A DNA stretch of 51,017 nucleotides from Akkermansiaceae bacterium (GCA_021200315.1 JAJQGU010000019.1:1-51017); one strand, 5' to 3'; numbered from the stretch's first letter, positions 6,721-16,924 are shown. Notes: generated by a model from the letters alone, not told the origin. Program-made: numbers and translations.

Positions 6721-8739
6721 ATGAGAAGACCCCCCATTCCCGGCTTGGTGCTTGAAGACGGATGGCTTCAGCCCTATACGCGTGAGATTCGGGCTCGTAT
6801 GCGTCTGTTCGATCTTGCTCTGGCTCGGCTTGTGAGGAAATATGGTTCATTGGAAAAATGTTCGCGCGGCTTTGAACGCATGGGATTCAATCGAAAGCCT
6901 GATACGCGCGAATGGGTGTATCGGGAATGGGCGCCTGGTGCGCGGGATCTGTCGCTGATCGGAGATTTTAACGGATGGGATCGTTCCGCCACCCCCCTGT
7001 GCCGCGGCCGCGAGGGGATTTGGTCCGTCACTCTGCCTCCTGATGCTTTGAAGCACGGCGATCGCGTGAAGGTGCATGTAGTCGGCGCCGATCTCTCGGA
7101 ACGCGACCGTATTCCCGCTTGGATTCATCGCACTGTGCAGGATCCCTCCACTCATGATTTCTGCGGCGAAATCCAAGATCCGGCTGTGCCCTATGAATGG
7201 CGCAGCACCCAGTTCCCGCTTGAGAACATGGGGACGCCCTATATCTATGAGGCTCATGTGGGCATGGCTGGTGAAGAAGAGCGCGTGCACTCATTCCGTG
7301 AGTTCGCGGACGAAGTGTTGCCGCGCATTGTGAGTCAAGGATATAATATATTGCAGCTCATGGCGGTGCAGGAGCATCCGTACTACGGTTCCTTCGGTTA
7401 CCACGTTTCCTCTTTTTTTGCGCCGAGTTCGCGTTTCGGCACGCCGGAAGATCTGAAGTATCTGGTCGACGCGGCGCATGGTCTCGGGCTGGCTGTGTTG
7501 CTCGACATTGTGCATTCTCATGCCGTGAAAAACATGGCCGAGGGATTGAACAACTTTGACGGTTCGGGTGGTCAGTACTTTCATTCCGGCGCGCGGGGCA
7601 CGCATCCGGACTGGGATTCATGTTGCTTTGACTACGGGCGCGACGAAGTGATCGAATTTCTGCTGTCCAATGTGCGCTGGTGGCTTGAGGAATATCATTT
7701 TGACGGATACCGTTTTGACGGCGTCACATCGATGTTGTATTATCACAGGGGACATGAAGCGTTCAGCGAGCTCGGCATGTATTTCAATACGCAGGTCGAT
7801 CTTGAGGCGGTAACCTATCTGCAGCTTGCCGCCGAAGTGGTGCAGCAGACGAAACCCGGAGCCTATATGATCGCGGAGGATATGTCTGGCATGCCGGGAA
7901 TGTGCCGTCCGGTGGACGAAGGCGGATTTGGATTCACGCACCGTCTTGCCATGGGCATCCCCGATTTCTGGATCAAGATACTTAAAGAAAAGAAAGACGA
8001 GGAATGGAACATGGGTGAGATCTGGTACAGTCTCACCAACCGTCGCTACGGCGAACCCAACGTGGCCTATTGTGAAAGTCACGATCAGGCTCTTGTGGGC
8101 GACAAGACGCTCGCTTTCCGCCTGATGGATGCCGAAATGTACTGGAAGATGGAGGTTTCGCAGCAGAGTGTCGTAATCGATCGCGGCATGTCACTGCATA
8201 AGATGATCCGCCTGATCACTCTGGCCGCCGGCGGTGAAGGCTGGCTTAATTTCATGGGCAATGAATTCGGTCATCCCGAATGGATTGATTTTCCCCGTGA
8301 GGGCAATGGGTGGTCCTATCAATATGCGCGGCGTCAATGGTCGCTGGTGGATGACGAGAGACTGCGATACCGCCTACTCGCCGCGTTCGATCGCGCCATG
8401 CTCGCTCTTTCGCGCAAGACATCCCTTCCGGCGGCGCCGCCTGCACATCCGCTCAATCTCGACGAGAAAAACCAAGTGATGGTTTTCGAGCGCGCCAATC
8501 TGCTCTTTGTTTTTAACTGGTCGGGTGAACGGGCGATCATGGATTATCTCTTCCCTGCGCCCAGACACGGAGAATACCGCGTGGTTCTGGATTCCGACGC
8601 GATCGAATTCGGCGGTCTCGGCCGTCTTGACCACACGAACAACCATTTTACGGATAATAAGCAGAGGCTCTCGCTCTATCTGCTCCCCCGAACTGTTCTC
8701 GTGCTCGAGCCTCTTTCAAAGGGCGGCTCCATCCGCTGA
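6721..8739 (+). CDS. glgB: 1,4-alpha-glucan branching enzyme (GH13, eukaryote-like type)
   Basis: 672 residues. The N-terminal CBM48-like domain (VYREWAPGARDLSLIGDFNG) is followed by the GH13 barrel: DIVHSHAVKN, then GYRFDGVTSM with nucleophile Asp333, YMIAEDMSG with acid/base Glu386, and ESHDQ with Asp455. The AEDMSGMPG and GNEFGHPEWIDFPR motifs place it with the GH13_8 branching enzymes typical of eukaryotes and some bacteria, not with standard bacterial GlgB. It makes alpha-1,6 branches in glycogen in the cytoplasm. queG follows after 9 nt, probably co-transcribed. Confidence 0.93.
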   Translation: MRRPPIPGLVLEDGWLQPYTREIRARMRLFDLALARLVRKYGSLEKCSRGFERMGFNRKPDTREWVYREWAPGARDLSLIGDFNGWDRSATPLCRGREGIWSVTLPPDALKHGDRVKVHVVGADLSERDRIPAWIHRTVQDPSTHDFCGEIQDPAVPYEWRSTQFPLENMGTPYIYEAHVGMAGEEERVHSFREFADEVLPRIVSQGYNILQLMAVQEHPYYGSFGYHVSSFFAPSSRFGTPEDLKYLVDAAHGLGLAVLLDIVHSHAVKNMAEGLNNFDGSGGQYFHSGARGTHPDWDSCCFDYGRDEVIEFLLSNVRWWLEEYHFDGYRFDGVTSMLYYHRGHEAFSELGMYFNTQVDLEAVTYLQLAAEVVQQTKPGAYMIAEDMSGMPGMCRPVDEGGFGFTHRLAMGIPDFWIKILKEKKDEEWNMGEIWYSLTNRRYGEPNVAYCESHDQALVGDKTLAFRLMDAEMYWKMEVSQQSVVIDRGMSLHKMIRLITLAAGGEGWLNFMGNEFGHPEWIDFPREGNGWSYQYARRQWSLVDDERLRYRLLAAFDRAMLALSRKTSLPAAPPAHPLNLDEKNQVMVFERANLLFVFNWSGERAIMDYLFPAPRHGEYRVVLDSDAIEFGGLGRLDHTNNHFTDNKQRLSLYLLPRTVLVLEPLSKGGSIR

Positions 8740-8748
8740 TGGAAGTGC

Positions 8749-9786
8749 ATGCATACCGATGAACTGGACAGCGCCGCCGCCCGCCAAGCTCTTGTTCAAG
8801 CCGCTTCTCGGTTGGGGTTTTCCGCATGCCGTATCGCTCCGGCCATTCCCACGCCGTTTGGGGACGAATATCGGGGGTGGCTTGCTCGGGGATGCCATGC
8901 TTCGATGGAATGGATGGCAGCTCAATTGGAAAAGAGACTGAACCCGGAGAAAGTGCTTTCCGGCGTGCGTTCGATCGCCGTGCTCGCCTTTGATTATGCC
9001 GCTTGTGACGCACGTGTCCTCCCCGGTCGCTTTGCCCGCTATGCCCAGGGAATGGACTACCATGCATTGCTTTGGGAAAAGCTCGCTGATTTGGATGAAA
9101 CGTTGCGGTTCTATGGCGGCACGCAGCGCTGCCACACTGACACGGGGCCGGTGAACGAGCGTGACTATGCCGTGCTTTCCGGGCTTGGCTGGCGGGGGAG
9201 GAACAATCAGTTGATTCGTCCAGCACGGGGCTCGCTGTTTTTCCTTTCGACAATCATGACGACGCTGGCTCTGCCGACTGATGCGCCGGAGCGTCCGCGC
9301 TGCGGAGCCTGTCGCCGCTGTGAAGAGCGTTGCCCCGGCAAGGCTCTGAAGGACGGCCTTTGCGACGCTCGCCGCTGTCTTTCCTATTGGACTATTGAGC
9401 ACAAGGGAGTCATTCCTGAAGAATGGCGCGTTCTCATGGGCGATCGTCTCTATGGCTGTGATATTTGCCTTGAGGCGTGCCCATGGAATCGCCTTGCTCG
9501 GGAAGCTGCCGATTCGCGCCTGCTTATGCCGCGCGATGTTGCCTCCAAGCCTCTGCGCGATTTTCTCGCTCTGGACGATGACTCTTTCTCCGCTCTGTTC
9601 CGCTGTTCGCCGGTGCGCCGTCTCAAGCGCGAACGCTTTCTGCGCAACGTGTGCTGCGTTTTGGGCAATATCGGCCGGGCGGAGGATTTGCCCGCTCTGC
9701 GGCTGTCTTGTGAGGATGCTCCCCTCATTGCCGAACACGCCGTTTGGGCGCTCGGGCGTATTGCCATGAGGCGGGATGCGCCTTGA
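8749..9786 (+). CDS. queG: epoxyqueuosine reductase
   Basis: 345 residues. Two ferredoxin-like 4Fe-4S motifs are visible: CGACRRCEERCPGKAL and CDICLEACPWN. The N-terminal cobalamin-binding reductase domain precedes them and a HEAT-like tail follows (AEHAVWALGRIA). The enzyme carries out the last step of queuosine synthesis in tRNA, epoxyqueuosine to queuosine, and needs cobalamin. ATG 8749 lies 9 nt after the branching-enzyme stop. A reading frame resembling the start of RNase R begins 5 nt past the stop. Confidence 0.93.
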   Translation: MHTDELDSAAARQALVQAASRLGFSACRIAPAIPTPFGDEYRGWLARGCHASMEWMAAQLEKRLNPEKVLSGVRSIAVLAFDYAACDARVLPGRFARYAQGMDYHALLWEKLADLDETLRFYGGTQRCHTDTGPVNERDYAVLSGLGWRGRNNQLIRPARGSLFFLSTIMTTLALPTDAPERPRCGACRRCEERCPGKALKDGLCDARRCLSYWTIEHKGVIPEEWRVLMGDRLYGCDICLEACPWNRLAREAADSRLLMPRDVASKPLRDFLALDDDSFSALFRCSPVRRLKRERFLRNVCCVLGNIGRAEDLPALRLSCEDAPLIAEHAVWALGRIAMRRDAP

Positions 9787-9791
9787 GCAAT

Positions 9792-10004
9792 ATGCGCAGC
9801 AGGGAGTATGTTCCGAGGAATGCCTCCGAACTGGCTCGGGACTTGGACCTGCCCTCGTCCGAATGGAAAACGTTGGGAGCTCTTTTGAAGGAGTGGGATG
9901 GCGACGGGAGTGTGGTACGTTTGCAGAAAGGGCGTTTCGTGCTGCGAGCGGCTGCCGGAACGCTCGCCGTCGCGCGGACGCGTGTTGAATACCGCTCGGC
10001 GGGG
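9792..10004 (+). pseudogene. N-terminal winged-helix fragment resembling RNase R
   Basis: From ATG 9792 about 70 codons encode a winged-helix-like segment (ASELARDLDLPSSEWKTLG, then a basic wing VVRLQKGRFVLR). It resembles the N-terminal domain of RNase R, which normally continues into cold-shock and RNB domains. Here the similarity stops after ~55-70 residues. The frame then runs without a stop into the GH84 gene through unconvincing sequence. The best reading is a truncated rnr remnant left by a deletion or insertion. A small stand-alone gene or a different winged-helix family is possible. Confidence 0.45.
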
Positions 10005-10046
10005 ATGAATACATTCAGAGAATGCGGTCGCTGCCGCGCTGCTTTC

Positions 10047-10075
10047 TTGCAGAGGCGGTGGAGTTGTGGTAGAAA
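10047..10075 (+). promoter_or_regulatory. promoter of the GH84 gene
   Basis: TTGCAG (10047-10052), 17-bp spacer, TAGAAA (10070-10075). ATG 10083 follows after 7 nt. This supports 10083 as the true start, not the open frame further upstream. Confidence 0.55.
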
Positions 10076-10082
10076 TGTCCGC

Positions 10083-12596
10083 ATGTTCACCCCCTCTTCG
10101 CTTTTCGGAGCCGGAATACTGATCTGTTGTATGGCGTCTGCGCCGGCCGCTGTTCCCGCCGTGTATCCGAGACCTCAGAAGACTGATATATCGGAGGATT
10201 ATGTCTCCGTGCGCTGTGTCGATGTGCAGACAAAGGCGGGAAAGGCCGCCCTGCCCGAAGTGGAAGGCGCCTACAAAATCAGCATCTGCGGAGATGGCAG
10301 GGCAACCATTGTGGCTCCCACGGCATTGGGGGTAAAATATGCCAAACAGACTCTGAGTCAGCTGCTGCGGGGGGTGAAGGACGCGCGATCCGCTCACAGG
10401 GATCCGTTCCCGGAGCAGGATATTGCCGCTGTGGCGAAGATGGGCAGCCTGCCTGTATGCGAGATCGAGGATTGGCCGGATGTCCCGTATCGCGGCATTG
10501 TTGAAGGATTCTACGGACCTCCGGGCTGGACGAATGAAGGAAGGGAGAGCCTCATTCGCTTTCTCGGACGCAATAAGATGAATGTCTTCATTTATGGCCC
10601 GAAGGGGGATCCCTATCATCACGGGCAGTGGCGCAAACCCTATCCGGACAAGGAGGCGAAAGAGCTCCGGAAACTCAACAAGCTGGCCGAACAGAACGGC
10701 GTGCGGTTCGTATGGGCTATCCACCCGGGCGGTCAGATCAATTGGTCGAGCATCAAGGCGGAAGAGGCCGATTTTGCGGCGATTGTGAGAAAGTTCGAAT
10801 GGATGTATGATTTGGGAATTCGCAATTTCGGCGTCTTTTTCGATGATATCAGGGGAGACGATGGAAAGCCTGAAAACCAAGTGCGGGCCATGAAATACAT
10901 CATGGAAAATTTCGTGGCTAAAAAGAAGGATGTCGCGCCGCTGCTCTTCTGTCCGTCGGGCTACAACAGATCATGGACGAACGAACAATACCTCAAGACC
11001 ATTGGTGAAGGTCTCGATAAGTCCGTGATGATCATGTGGACGGGAGATACTGTGGTGCATGACATTTCGCTTCAGGGGCAGGAGTGGTTCACTGCGCGGA
11101 CGGGACGCCCGGCTTTTATATGGTGGAATTATCCCTGCTGCGACTTTTGCCGTACGAATCTGACCATGGGCCCTTTGTATGATTCCCTGCACCCGCAGGC
11201 TCTCGAAAAGGAGCCGAAGATGAAAGAATTGCTCATCGGGATGACGTCAAACCCGATGGATCATTCGGAGGCCTCGAAGATAGGTCTTTTTTCGATTGGC
11301 GCTTACGCGTGGAATATCATGGGCTTTGATTCCGACCAGGCGTGGAAGGAGTCCATTCGCCGCCTCTACCCGGAGTGTCCGGAGGCCATGCAGGTCTTTT
11401 GCCGCCACAACTCGGATCTCGGGCCGAATACGCATGGCTATCGCAAGGATGAGTCCGTGGAAATGCAGCCTGTAGTGGAGAGAGCGGTGGGAAGCGTGCG
11501 CGTCGGTGAGCCTGACAAAGAAGCTCTGAAGAAACTGGGCGCGGAATTCGAACGCATGCATGACGCCGCCTGCGTGATGCAGGAGAAACTCCCCAAGACG
11601 ATCTTACGCGAGTCCGCGCCGATGACGCCCGACAATCCGGACGCCTACAAGGAATACAGTGAAATAGGCACCTGGGTGAAGGCGTTTGAATACACCTCGG
11701 CTGCGGGGCGGCAGGCTGTAAAAAGTGTTTTAGACGAGAAAGGCGCGTTGACCGCCTACACCAGAGCGACGGCACTGTTGGATCGCTATGCCTGCCTCAA
11801 TTCGACGTATAACCAGACGCCGTGGCAATCGGGCGTCAAGGTGTGTTCGCGCGTGATGCGTCCGGCCATCGACGAGCTGCTTACATTGCAGGGCGCCAGG
11901 CTGTATGAATCTCTGGGCGGCCGGAAAAGCGGCTCTGCGTCGTCGAACGCTCCCGTGGCATCATCCACGGCATCGGGATTCCCGAGTCTCTCCATTGACG
12001 AGGATAACAAAAAAATCGGCGTCAGTCGTGTGATGGAGCCACACGTTCTCGACAAGGGAGCAAATATTAAGCTTTCCATTCCCGGCGGCATCCATGTGAC
12101 GTGGGTCGAGATCAATCTCGGCTGCAATATCCGCAGCTGGGCGAAGGTCACCCTCACCCTTGCGGACGGACGTACAATCCCCGCACGTTTCGAAGAATGG
12201 AAACCCAACGTCTTTGTGATGCGCGGCAAGGCGCTGCCTGATGCTCCGATTGTCGGGGTGGAGCTTCTGAATCAAGGCGATGCCCGCGAGGTGAAGCTGG
12301 AGATGTTCAAATTCGATGTGGATCGCGGGAAAGCGGACAGCGCTTTATCGCTCACGGACGGAAGACTGGAGACGACCTACCGGCTTATTCCCGGTGCGTC
12401 CGTGAAGGTAGCCTGCCCCGCTTCGGCTCGGGCCGGCGTTGTGGTGACTTCCGCCGCAGTGAAGGTGGATGGCGCATCGGCTTCAAAAGCGTCTGGCGGC
12501 AAAGTTGTTTTCAAACTCCAACCCGGCGCGGAAAGCATCACGCTCCGCCCCGTTTCCAAGGAGATTGCTGTAGTGAATGAAGTGATTTTCCGCTGA
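10083..12596 (+). CDS. secreted GH84 beta-N-acetylglucosaminidase
   Basis: 837 residues with a signal peptide ([17 protein letters not shown]). Residues ~30-130 form the GH20b-like N-terminal domain. The GH84 barrel begins at [13 protein letters not shown], followed by [15 protein letters not shown]. The catalytic Asp pair is Asp254-Asp255 in [10 protein letters not shown]. The C-terminal third contains a helical region and beta-rich domains. GH84 enzymes remove beta-linked GlcNAc by substrate-assisted catalysis; in gut Verrucomicrobiota the plausible substrate is mucin O-glycans (inference). The frame stays open upstream to 9744, but the signal peptide and promoter support this start. Confidence 0.92.
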   Translation: MFTPSSLFGAGILICCMASAPAAVPAVYPRPQKTDISEDYVSVRCVDVQTKAGKAALPEVEGAYKISICGDGRATIVAPTALGVKYAKQTLSQLLRGVKDARSAHRDPFPEQDIAAVAKMGSLPVCEIEDWPDVPYRGIVEGFYGPPGWTNEGRESLIRFLGRNKMNVFIYGPKGDPYHHGQWRKPYPDKEAKELRKLNKLAEQNGVRFVWAIHPGGQINWSSIKAEEADFAAIVRKFEWMYDLGIRNFGVFFDDIRGDDGKPENQVRAMKYIMENFVAKKKDVAPLLFCPSGYNRSWTNEQYLKTIGEGLDKSVMIMWTGDTVVHDISLQGQEWFTARTGRPAFIWWNYPCCDFCRTNLTMGPLYDSLHPQALEKEPKMKELLIGMTSNPMDHSEASKIGLFSIGAYAWNIMGFDSDQAWKESIRRLYPECPEAMQVFCRHNSDLGPNTHGYRKDESVEMQPVVERAVGSVRVGEPDKEALKKLGAEFERMHDAACVMQEKLPKTILRESAPMTPDNPDAYKEYSEIGTWVKAFEYTSAAGRQAVKSVLDEKGALTAYTRATALLDRYACLNSTYNQTPWQSGVKVCSRVMRPAIDELLTLQGARLYESLGGRKSGSASSNAPVASSTASGFPSLSIDEDNKKIGVSRVMEPHVLDKGANIKLSIPGGIHVTWVEINLGCNIRSWAKVTLTLADGRTIPARFEEWKPNVFVMRGKALPDAPIVGVELLNQGDAREVKLEMFKFDVDRGKADSALSLTDGRLETTYRLIPGASVKVACPASARAGVVVTSAAVKVDGASASKASGGKVVFKLQPGAESITLRPVSKEIAVVNEVIFR

Positions 12597-12610
12597 TCTT
12601 TTTCACCGCC

Positions 12611-13636
12611 ATGTCCGAATCGTTTTACACGCAGGCGACTGAGGCTCCCCCATCGGGTTTTGATCTCTCACTGAGACCGCCTGTCTTCAGTGAGTTCTGC
12701 GGTCAGGAGAAGATCAAGGAACGCCTGCTGCTCATGGTCGAGGCGGCCAAGATGCGCGGAGATGTGCTCGATCACATCCTGCTGAGCGGCCCTCCCGGGT
12801 TGGGAAAAACGACGCTGGCCAATATCATAGCCAACGCCGTGGGACGGCACATTCATACGACGTCGGGACCGCAGATCGAGAAAGCCGGTGACCTTGCGGG
12901 TATTCTCACCAGTGTGGAGAAGGGAGACATTCTTTTTATCGACGAGATACACCGCCTGCATCCCGCCATTGAAGAATACCTTTATCCCGCGATGGAAGAT
13001 TTCCGTCTGGATATTATCATTGACCAGGGACCGAGTGCCCGTTCCATTCAGCTCAATCTTCCGAAATTCACACTCGTGGGTGCGACCACTCGGGCGGGTA
13101 TGTTGACAGGGCCTCTGCGCTCGCGATTCGGCCTTGTCAACCGCCTGGATTATTATTCTGCGGAGGAACTCTGCCGAATTCTGCAGCGTTCAGCGGGTTT
13201 GCTCGGCATAGAGGTGGAAGATGAAGGGGCCCGCACCATTGCGCTGCGTGCGCGCGGCACTCCTCGCGTGGCTAATTCTCTGTTGCGCTGGGTGCGTGAT
13301 TTCGCCCAAGTGAAGGCTGACGGGCGCGTGTCGCGGGAGGTGGCCGATGCTGCGTTAGGCATGCTCGACATCGATGCCGACGGTTTGGACGAAATGGACA
13401 AACGGTTGCTTGAGGCGCTCATCTACAAATTCAATGGCGGGCCGGTGGGGCTCTCTTCGCTGGCCGTGGCGCTCAGTGAGGATACCTCTACTCTTGAAGA
13501 TGTTCATGAGCCGTTCCTCATTATGCAGGGCTATATGAAGCGCACTCCCCGCGGGCGGGTGGCTCTCCCTTCCGCCTATACAAAGATCGGAGCTCCTCTG
13601 CCGAGCGGCGGCCAGGGGACTCTCGGGCTGATTTGA
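12611..13636 (+). CDS. ruvB: Holliday junction branch-migration ATPase RuvB
   Basis: 341 residues, the normal length. Walker A is GPPGLGKTT and Walker B is LFIDEIHRL. Sensor [17 protein letters not shown] with the arginine finger, and the C-terminal winged helix ([14 protein letters not shown] [12 protein letters not shown]) are also present. It drives branch migration with RuvA; neither ruvA nor ruvC is in the window. It begins 14 nt after the GH84 stop and may be read through from that gene. Confidence 0.97.
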   Translation: MSESFYTQATEAPPSGFDLSLRPPVFSEFCGQEKIKERLLLMVEAAKMRGDVLDHILLSGPPGLGKTTLANIIANAVGRHIHTTSGPQIEKAGDLAGILTSVEKGDILFIDEIHRLHPAIEEYLYPAMEDFRLDIIIDQGPSARSIQLNLPKFTLVGATTRAGMLTGPLRSRFGLVNRLDYYSAEELCRILQRSAGLLGIEVEDEGARTIALRARGTPRVANSLLRWVRDFAQVKADGRVSREVADAALGMLDIDADGLDEMDKRLLEALIYKFNGGPVGLSSLAVALSEDTSTLEDVHEPFLIMQGYMKRTPRGRVALPSAYTKIGAPLPSGGQGTLGLI

Positions 13637-13673
13637 AAGCGAAAGAAGCAATCCAAGAGCAGCCAACGATAGA

Positions 13674-13700
13674 TTGCGGCACCGCCGTTTGCTTTATCAT
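13674..13700 (+). promoter_or_regulatory. possible promoter of the act-like operon
   Basis: TTGCGG (13674-13679) and TATCAT (13695-13700) match the boxes seen elsewhere in the window, but the spacer is 15 bp. The ATG at 13709 is 8 nt past the -10 box. Confidence 0.35.
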
Positions 13701-13708
13701 CCGCCATC

Positions 13709-15256
13709 ATGCACCGGTCTCTCTCTGCCTCTGACGCTGAATTGGCCCGACGAGCCCGGAACAGCATGGAAAGAGCCGGCGGGATCTCTTGGTGGTCTGC
13801 TGTAGGCGTGGCCTTCATGCTGGCCGCCGGGGGGCTGTTTGTCAGCGCGGGACGTTTGGCCGGAAAAGGCGTTGGGCTGCTGGGGGTGAACAATGACGTT
13901 CCGTGGGGCTGGGACATTGTGCAGTTTGTGTTCTGGATCGGCATCGGGCATGCAGGAACGTTGATTTCCGCCGCATTGCTGCTTACCAATCAGGGATGGA
14001 GAACTCCGGTGGCTCGTACGGCAGAGCTCATGACTTTATGCGCTGTGGCCTGTGCGGCTGTATTTCCCGTGGCGCATGTGGGTCGGCTGTGGATGGCTTG
14101 GTTGGCGGCGCCCGCGCCTGTAGCGAGCGGAGTGTGGCCGGATGCGGGTTCGGCTTTGATGTGGGATGTGCTGGCGGTGAGTACTTATTTCCTGATATCA
14201 TTGCTCTATTGGTTCATCGGGATGACGCCGGATTGTGCCGTGATGCGCGATATGTGCCGGAGCTCGCTTTTGAGGCGGCTTTTCGCTTGTGTTTCCCTGG
14301 GATGGTGCGGGAGCCGTTCCCAATGGCAGATCTACCGCGGTGCTTCGGTGGCTCTTTCGTTTGTGCTGACTCCTCTTGTGGTGACGGTACATTCCATTGT
14401 GAGCATGGATTTCGCTTCCACCATTCGCACGGGATGGCACGAGACTTTTTTCCCGCCGTTTTTCGTGTCCGGCGCTGTTTTGAGCGGCATGGCCATGGTG
14501 CAGCTGCTGACCGCTTTCTCAAAGAGGCAGGATCAGCTGGATTCACAGCATATGCTTGCACGCTATGTGCTCGGGTTTTCATGGCTGATGGCCTTTTTTT
14601 ACGGGATGGAGATTCTCTGTGCGCACCTCAGGGGCGGGCGGTCTCTTGAGCTGATTGAGAGCCGTTTGTGGGGCGAGCGGGCATGGTGGTTCTGGTTGAT
14701 GGTGATTGGTAATGTGGCTTTGCCTCAACTGTATTGGCTGCGCCGTTGGCGGAGCCGTCGCCTGGTGATTCTTGTGGTGAGTCTGGGGGTGCTTGTCGGG
14801 ATGTGGTGGGAGCGCGTGGTGATTGTGGTGGGGGCGTCTCTCTGTCCCGTGATTCTGGGAAGGGAGCCGGAATACGTTCCGACCGCCGTGGATGGATGGA
14901 TGATGGCCGGCTCTGCGGGACTGTTCGCGATGCTCTTCATGCTGGGTTCCCGCTTCATGCCGCCGGAGTTTGAGAGCCTGCGACCCCGTCTCCCTCGAGC
15001 GGATGCATGGAGAGGATGGATTCCGATGCTTGGCGCGGTCTGTGGCGCCTTGGGCTTGGCCTTGTGGGTATGGAATACGCAGCAGGCGGTTACGGTGGCC
15101 GTAGTGCAGGGGCATCTGCCGGGCTGGAGCAGGTGGGCTTCTTTCGTACCGGCTCTGTTTGTGAGTGCTCTGCTTGGCGCGGGGATTGCGGTATCGGTTG
15201 CGTTTTTCTTTCTCCTGAGGCGGACTCGATATGGTGACAGCGGAGGAAAAACATGA
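13709..15256 (+). CDS. alternative complex III quinol-binding membrane subunit ActC-like (NrfD family)
   Basis: 515 residues with about ten membrane helices. FWIGIGHAGTLISAALLL and WDVLAVSTYFLISLLYW are hallmark segments of ActC, the quinol-binding NrfD-like subunit of alternative complex III. That complex oxidises quinol and reduces cytochrome c or a terminal oxidase. The gene overlaps the next one by 4 nt (ATGA), so translational coupling is likely. In the usual operon actA (multihaem) and actB (Fe-S/molybdopterin-like) precede it. Here the preceding gene is ruvB. Confidence 0.85.
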   Translation: MHRSLSASDAELARRARNSMERAGGISWWSAVGVAFMLAAGGLFVSAGRLAGKGVGLLGVNNDVPWGWDIVQFVFWIGIGHAGTLISAALLLTNQGWRTPVARTAELMTLCAVACAAVFPVAHVGRLWMAWLAAPAPVASGVWPDAGSALMWDVLAVSTYFLISLLYWFIGMTPDCAVMRDMCRSSLLRRLFACVSLGWCGSRSQWQIYRGASVALSFVLTPLVVTVHSIVSMDFASTIRTGWHETFFPPFFVSGAVLSGMAMVQLLTAFSKRQDQLDSQHMLARYVLGFSWLMAFFYGMEILCAHLRGGRSLELIESRLWGERAWWFWLMVIGNVALPQLYWLRRWRSRRLVILVVSLGVLVGMWWERVVIVVGASLCPVILGREPEYVPTAVDGWMMAGSAGLFAMLFMLGSRFMPPEFESLRPRLPRADAWRGWIPMLGAVCGALGLALWVWNTQQAVTVAVVQGHLPGWSRWASFVPALFVSALLGAGIAVSVAFFFLLRRTRYGDSGGKT

Positions 15257-15816
15257 ACAGAAATCTTACAGCCTGTGTTCTCTTTGCCTGTTTTGCGGCG
15301 GGCTTCTCCTTTTGGCGCTTTCATGGTGACAAGCGGCAGCCGGGTGTGCGCCTGATTCAGGATATGGCCTCTTCGCAGACCGGATGGATGCTCCCCCCTC
15401 AATCGCACACATTACCTCAACGTTCTCCGTTGCTCGATGCAGATGCGCCCACGGGCGATCTCTCCGATATCCCCCTGATTTGGTCATCGCCGGAAGAACG
15501 CCGCCGCCTCTCCGCGCTCGGCGAACGGATGTATTCTATTCACTGTGCCCATTGTCACGGTGCAGACGGGCAGGGGAGAACGCCTGTGACCGACGCGGTT
15601 GGTATGCCTCAGATAGAGTCTTTTGGCGCTGAATCTCATACACGGAGAAGCCTTGCGGGCATTTACGGGATCGTCAGCAGGGGGCAGGGCAACATGCCCG
15701 CCTTTGCCGGTGTTCTTTCCCTCCGTGAAACATGGGCGGCAACGCTGCATGTGCGCCGTCTGCGCGATGAACGGGAAGAGACAGATGAGAAGGAGCCCGG
15801 CAGCTATGATGAGTAA
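15253..15816 (+). CDS. ActE-like monohaem cytochrome c
   Basis: 187 residues. An N-terminal hydrophobic segment (LTACVLFACFAAGFSFW) acts as anchor or signal. One haem c site, CAHCHGADGQG, lies near residue 98 and a plausible distal Met in GQGNMPAF follows. Position and size match ActE, the monohaem cytochrome of alternative complex III. It overlaps actC by 4 nt, leaving no room for actD, and overlaps the next gene by 11 nt. It is predicted to take electrons from the membrane subunits on the periplasmic face. Confidence 0.82.
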   Translation: MNRNLTACVLFACFAAGFSFWRFHGDKRQPGVRLIQDMASSQTGWMLPPQSHTLPQRSPLLDADAPTGDLSDIPLIWSSPEERRRLSALGERMYSIHCAHCHGADGQGRTPVTDAVGMPQIESFGAESHTRRSLAGIYGIVSRGQGNMPAFAGVLSLRETWAATLHVRRLRDEREETDEKEPGSYDE

Positions 15817-16924
15817 CAATATCACCACGCGGGGGATGATTTACGCCGGTTGGACCGCTTGCGTCCTTTGTCTGGGGACGGCTTTGCATCACGTGCTTGA
15901 ATCCGTGCCTTGGGACGGACATGAATGTTTTGGAACGCCGCTCGCCTTTTGGCAGTCACCTCTGTACGGAGCGGTCTTTTGTGCGGGCGGTTGGCTTGCG
16001 TCCGTAGGTCTGGGAGCGCTTTTCTGGACTCTGGCCGCCCCCGTCACTGGTGCGGAATGGAGCAGACCTCTCGTTCCGGTCTGGCGGAAGCTGGTGATTG
16101 TGTCATACGGCGGCGGCTGGATTCTTGTGCTGCTGAGCATTCCGGCTCTTCCGGTGCTTTTTGCCTGGACGGGAGCCGAGACGCACGTGAGAGACTTCTG
16201 GCACGATACCCGGAACTGGTGTGGACGAGGCTTTGCCGCGGCTGCTCTTGTTCTGTCCCTCGAGGCGATGATGGTGCGCGTGATGGCGGGGGGAAAAGGA
16301 GGATTTGTCCGCGTCATAGGTGCTGTGGGACTCATCCTTTTTCTGCCTGCGTTTGCTCTCATGGGGGTGGATTGGTGGCTGCTCCCCCAGCCGTCGGGCA
16401 CGCGGTTTTCAATGACGCTCCTTGTTTTCATGGCCAATGCAAGTGTATCGGCTCTCGCCGCCGTTCTCTGCTTTCCCGTGGCAAAACATGCCCGCCTGCG
16501 GCGCAATCTCATGTGGCTGCTTTTTGCGGCTCTCGCTTTCAAGGTATATTTCTCGTTCTCCCAATATCTGGTTGTGACCTGTGGCGGGCTTCCGTCCGAG
16601 GTTGAGTTTTATGCTTTGCGCGGTCAGGAGATGAGTTTGTGGGAGGGCGGAGGAGGGGATTGTGTCTGTACCGCAATTTTATTGGCCATCATATTATTGC
16701 GTAATCGCAGAAACAGTCTCTTTTGGTCTCGTGTACTGGCTGTGGCTGTACTTGCTGTTTCGGCGGGAAATTTCTATTGGCATGTCGCTCCGGTCATGCC
16801 GGGTAAGGGATTTACCCCGGCGGGAAGAGGGCTGTTCGTCATTTCTTTATTCGTATCTTTGCTGATGGGGGGACTTTTCGCTTTGGGCGGAAGGCGCCGG
16901 GAAACGGATGCTGAGAAGAAATGA
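15806..16924 (+). CDS. ActF-like second quinone-binding membrane subunit
   Basis: 372 residues with about ten hydrophobic helices. GLGALFWTLAAPVTGAEWS corresponds to the characteristic ActF segment where the helix ends in an LTGAxWS-type motif. ActF pairs with ActC in alternative complex III. Two ATGs (15806, 15809) lie inside the end of the actE-like gene, so translation is probably coupled. It is the last gene of the operon; the following 247 nt hold no gene I can support. Confidence 0.75.
   Translation: MMSNNITTRGMIYAGWTACVLCLGTALHHVLESVPWDGHECFGTPLAFWQSPLYGAVFCAGGWLASVGLGALFWTLAAPVTGAEWSRPLVPVWRKLVIVSYGGGWILVLLSIPALPVLFAWTGAETHVRDFWHDTRNWCGRGFAAAALVLSLEAMMVRVMAGGKGGFVRVIGAVGLILFLPAFALMGVDWWLLPQPSGTRFSMTLLVFMANASVSALAAVLCFPVAKHARLRRNLMWLLFAALAFKVYFSFSQYLVVTCGGLPSEVEFYALRGQEMSLWEGGGGDCVCTAILLAIILLRNRRNSLFWSRVLAVAVLAVSAGNFYWHVAPVMPGKGFTPAGRGLFVISLFVSLLMGGLFALGGRRRETDAEKK

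Noticed and set aside
8716..10880. Long minus-strand open frames opposite queG and GH84
   Set aside because: They are antisense to genes with intact catalytic motifs and contain no recognisable domains or starts.
9744..12596. A genuine 950-aa GH84 fusion protein
   Set aside because: A signal peptide and promoter sit at 10083, and the codons between ~10005 and 10082 look non-coding.
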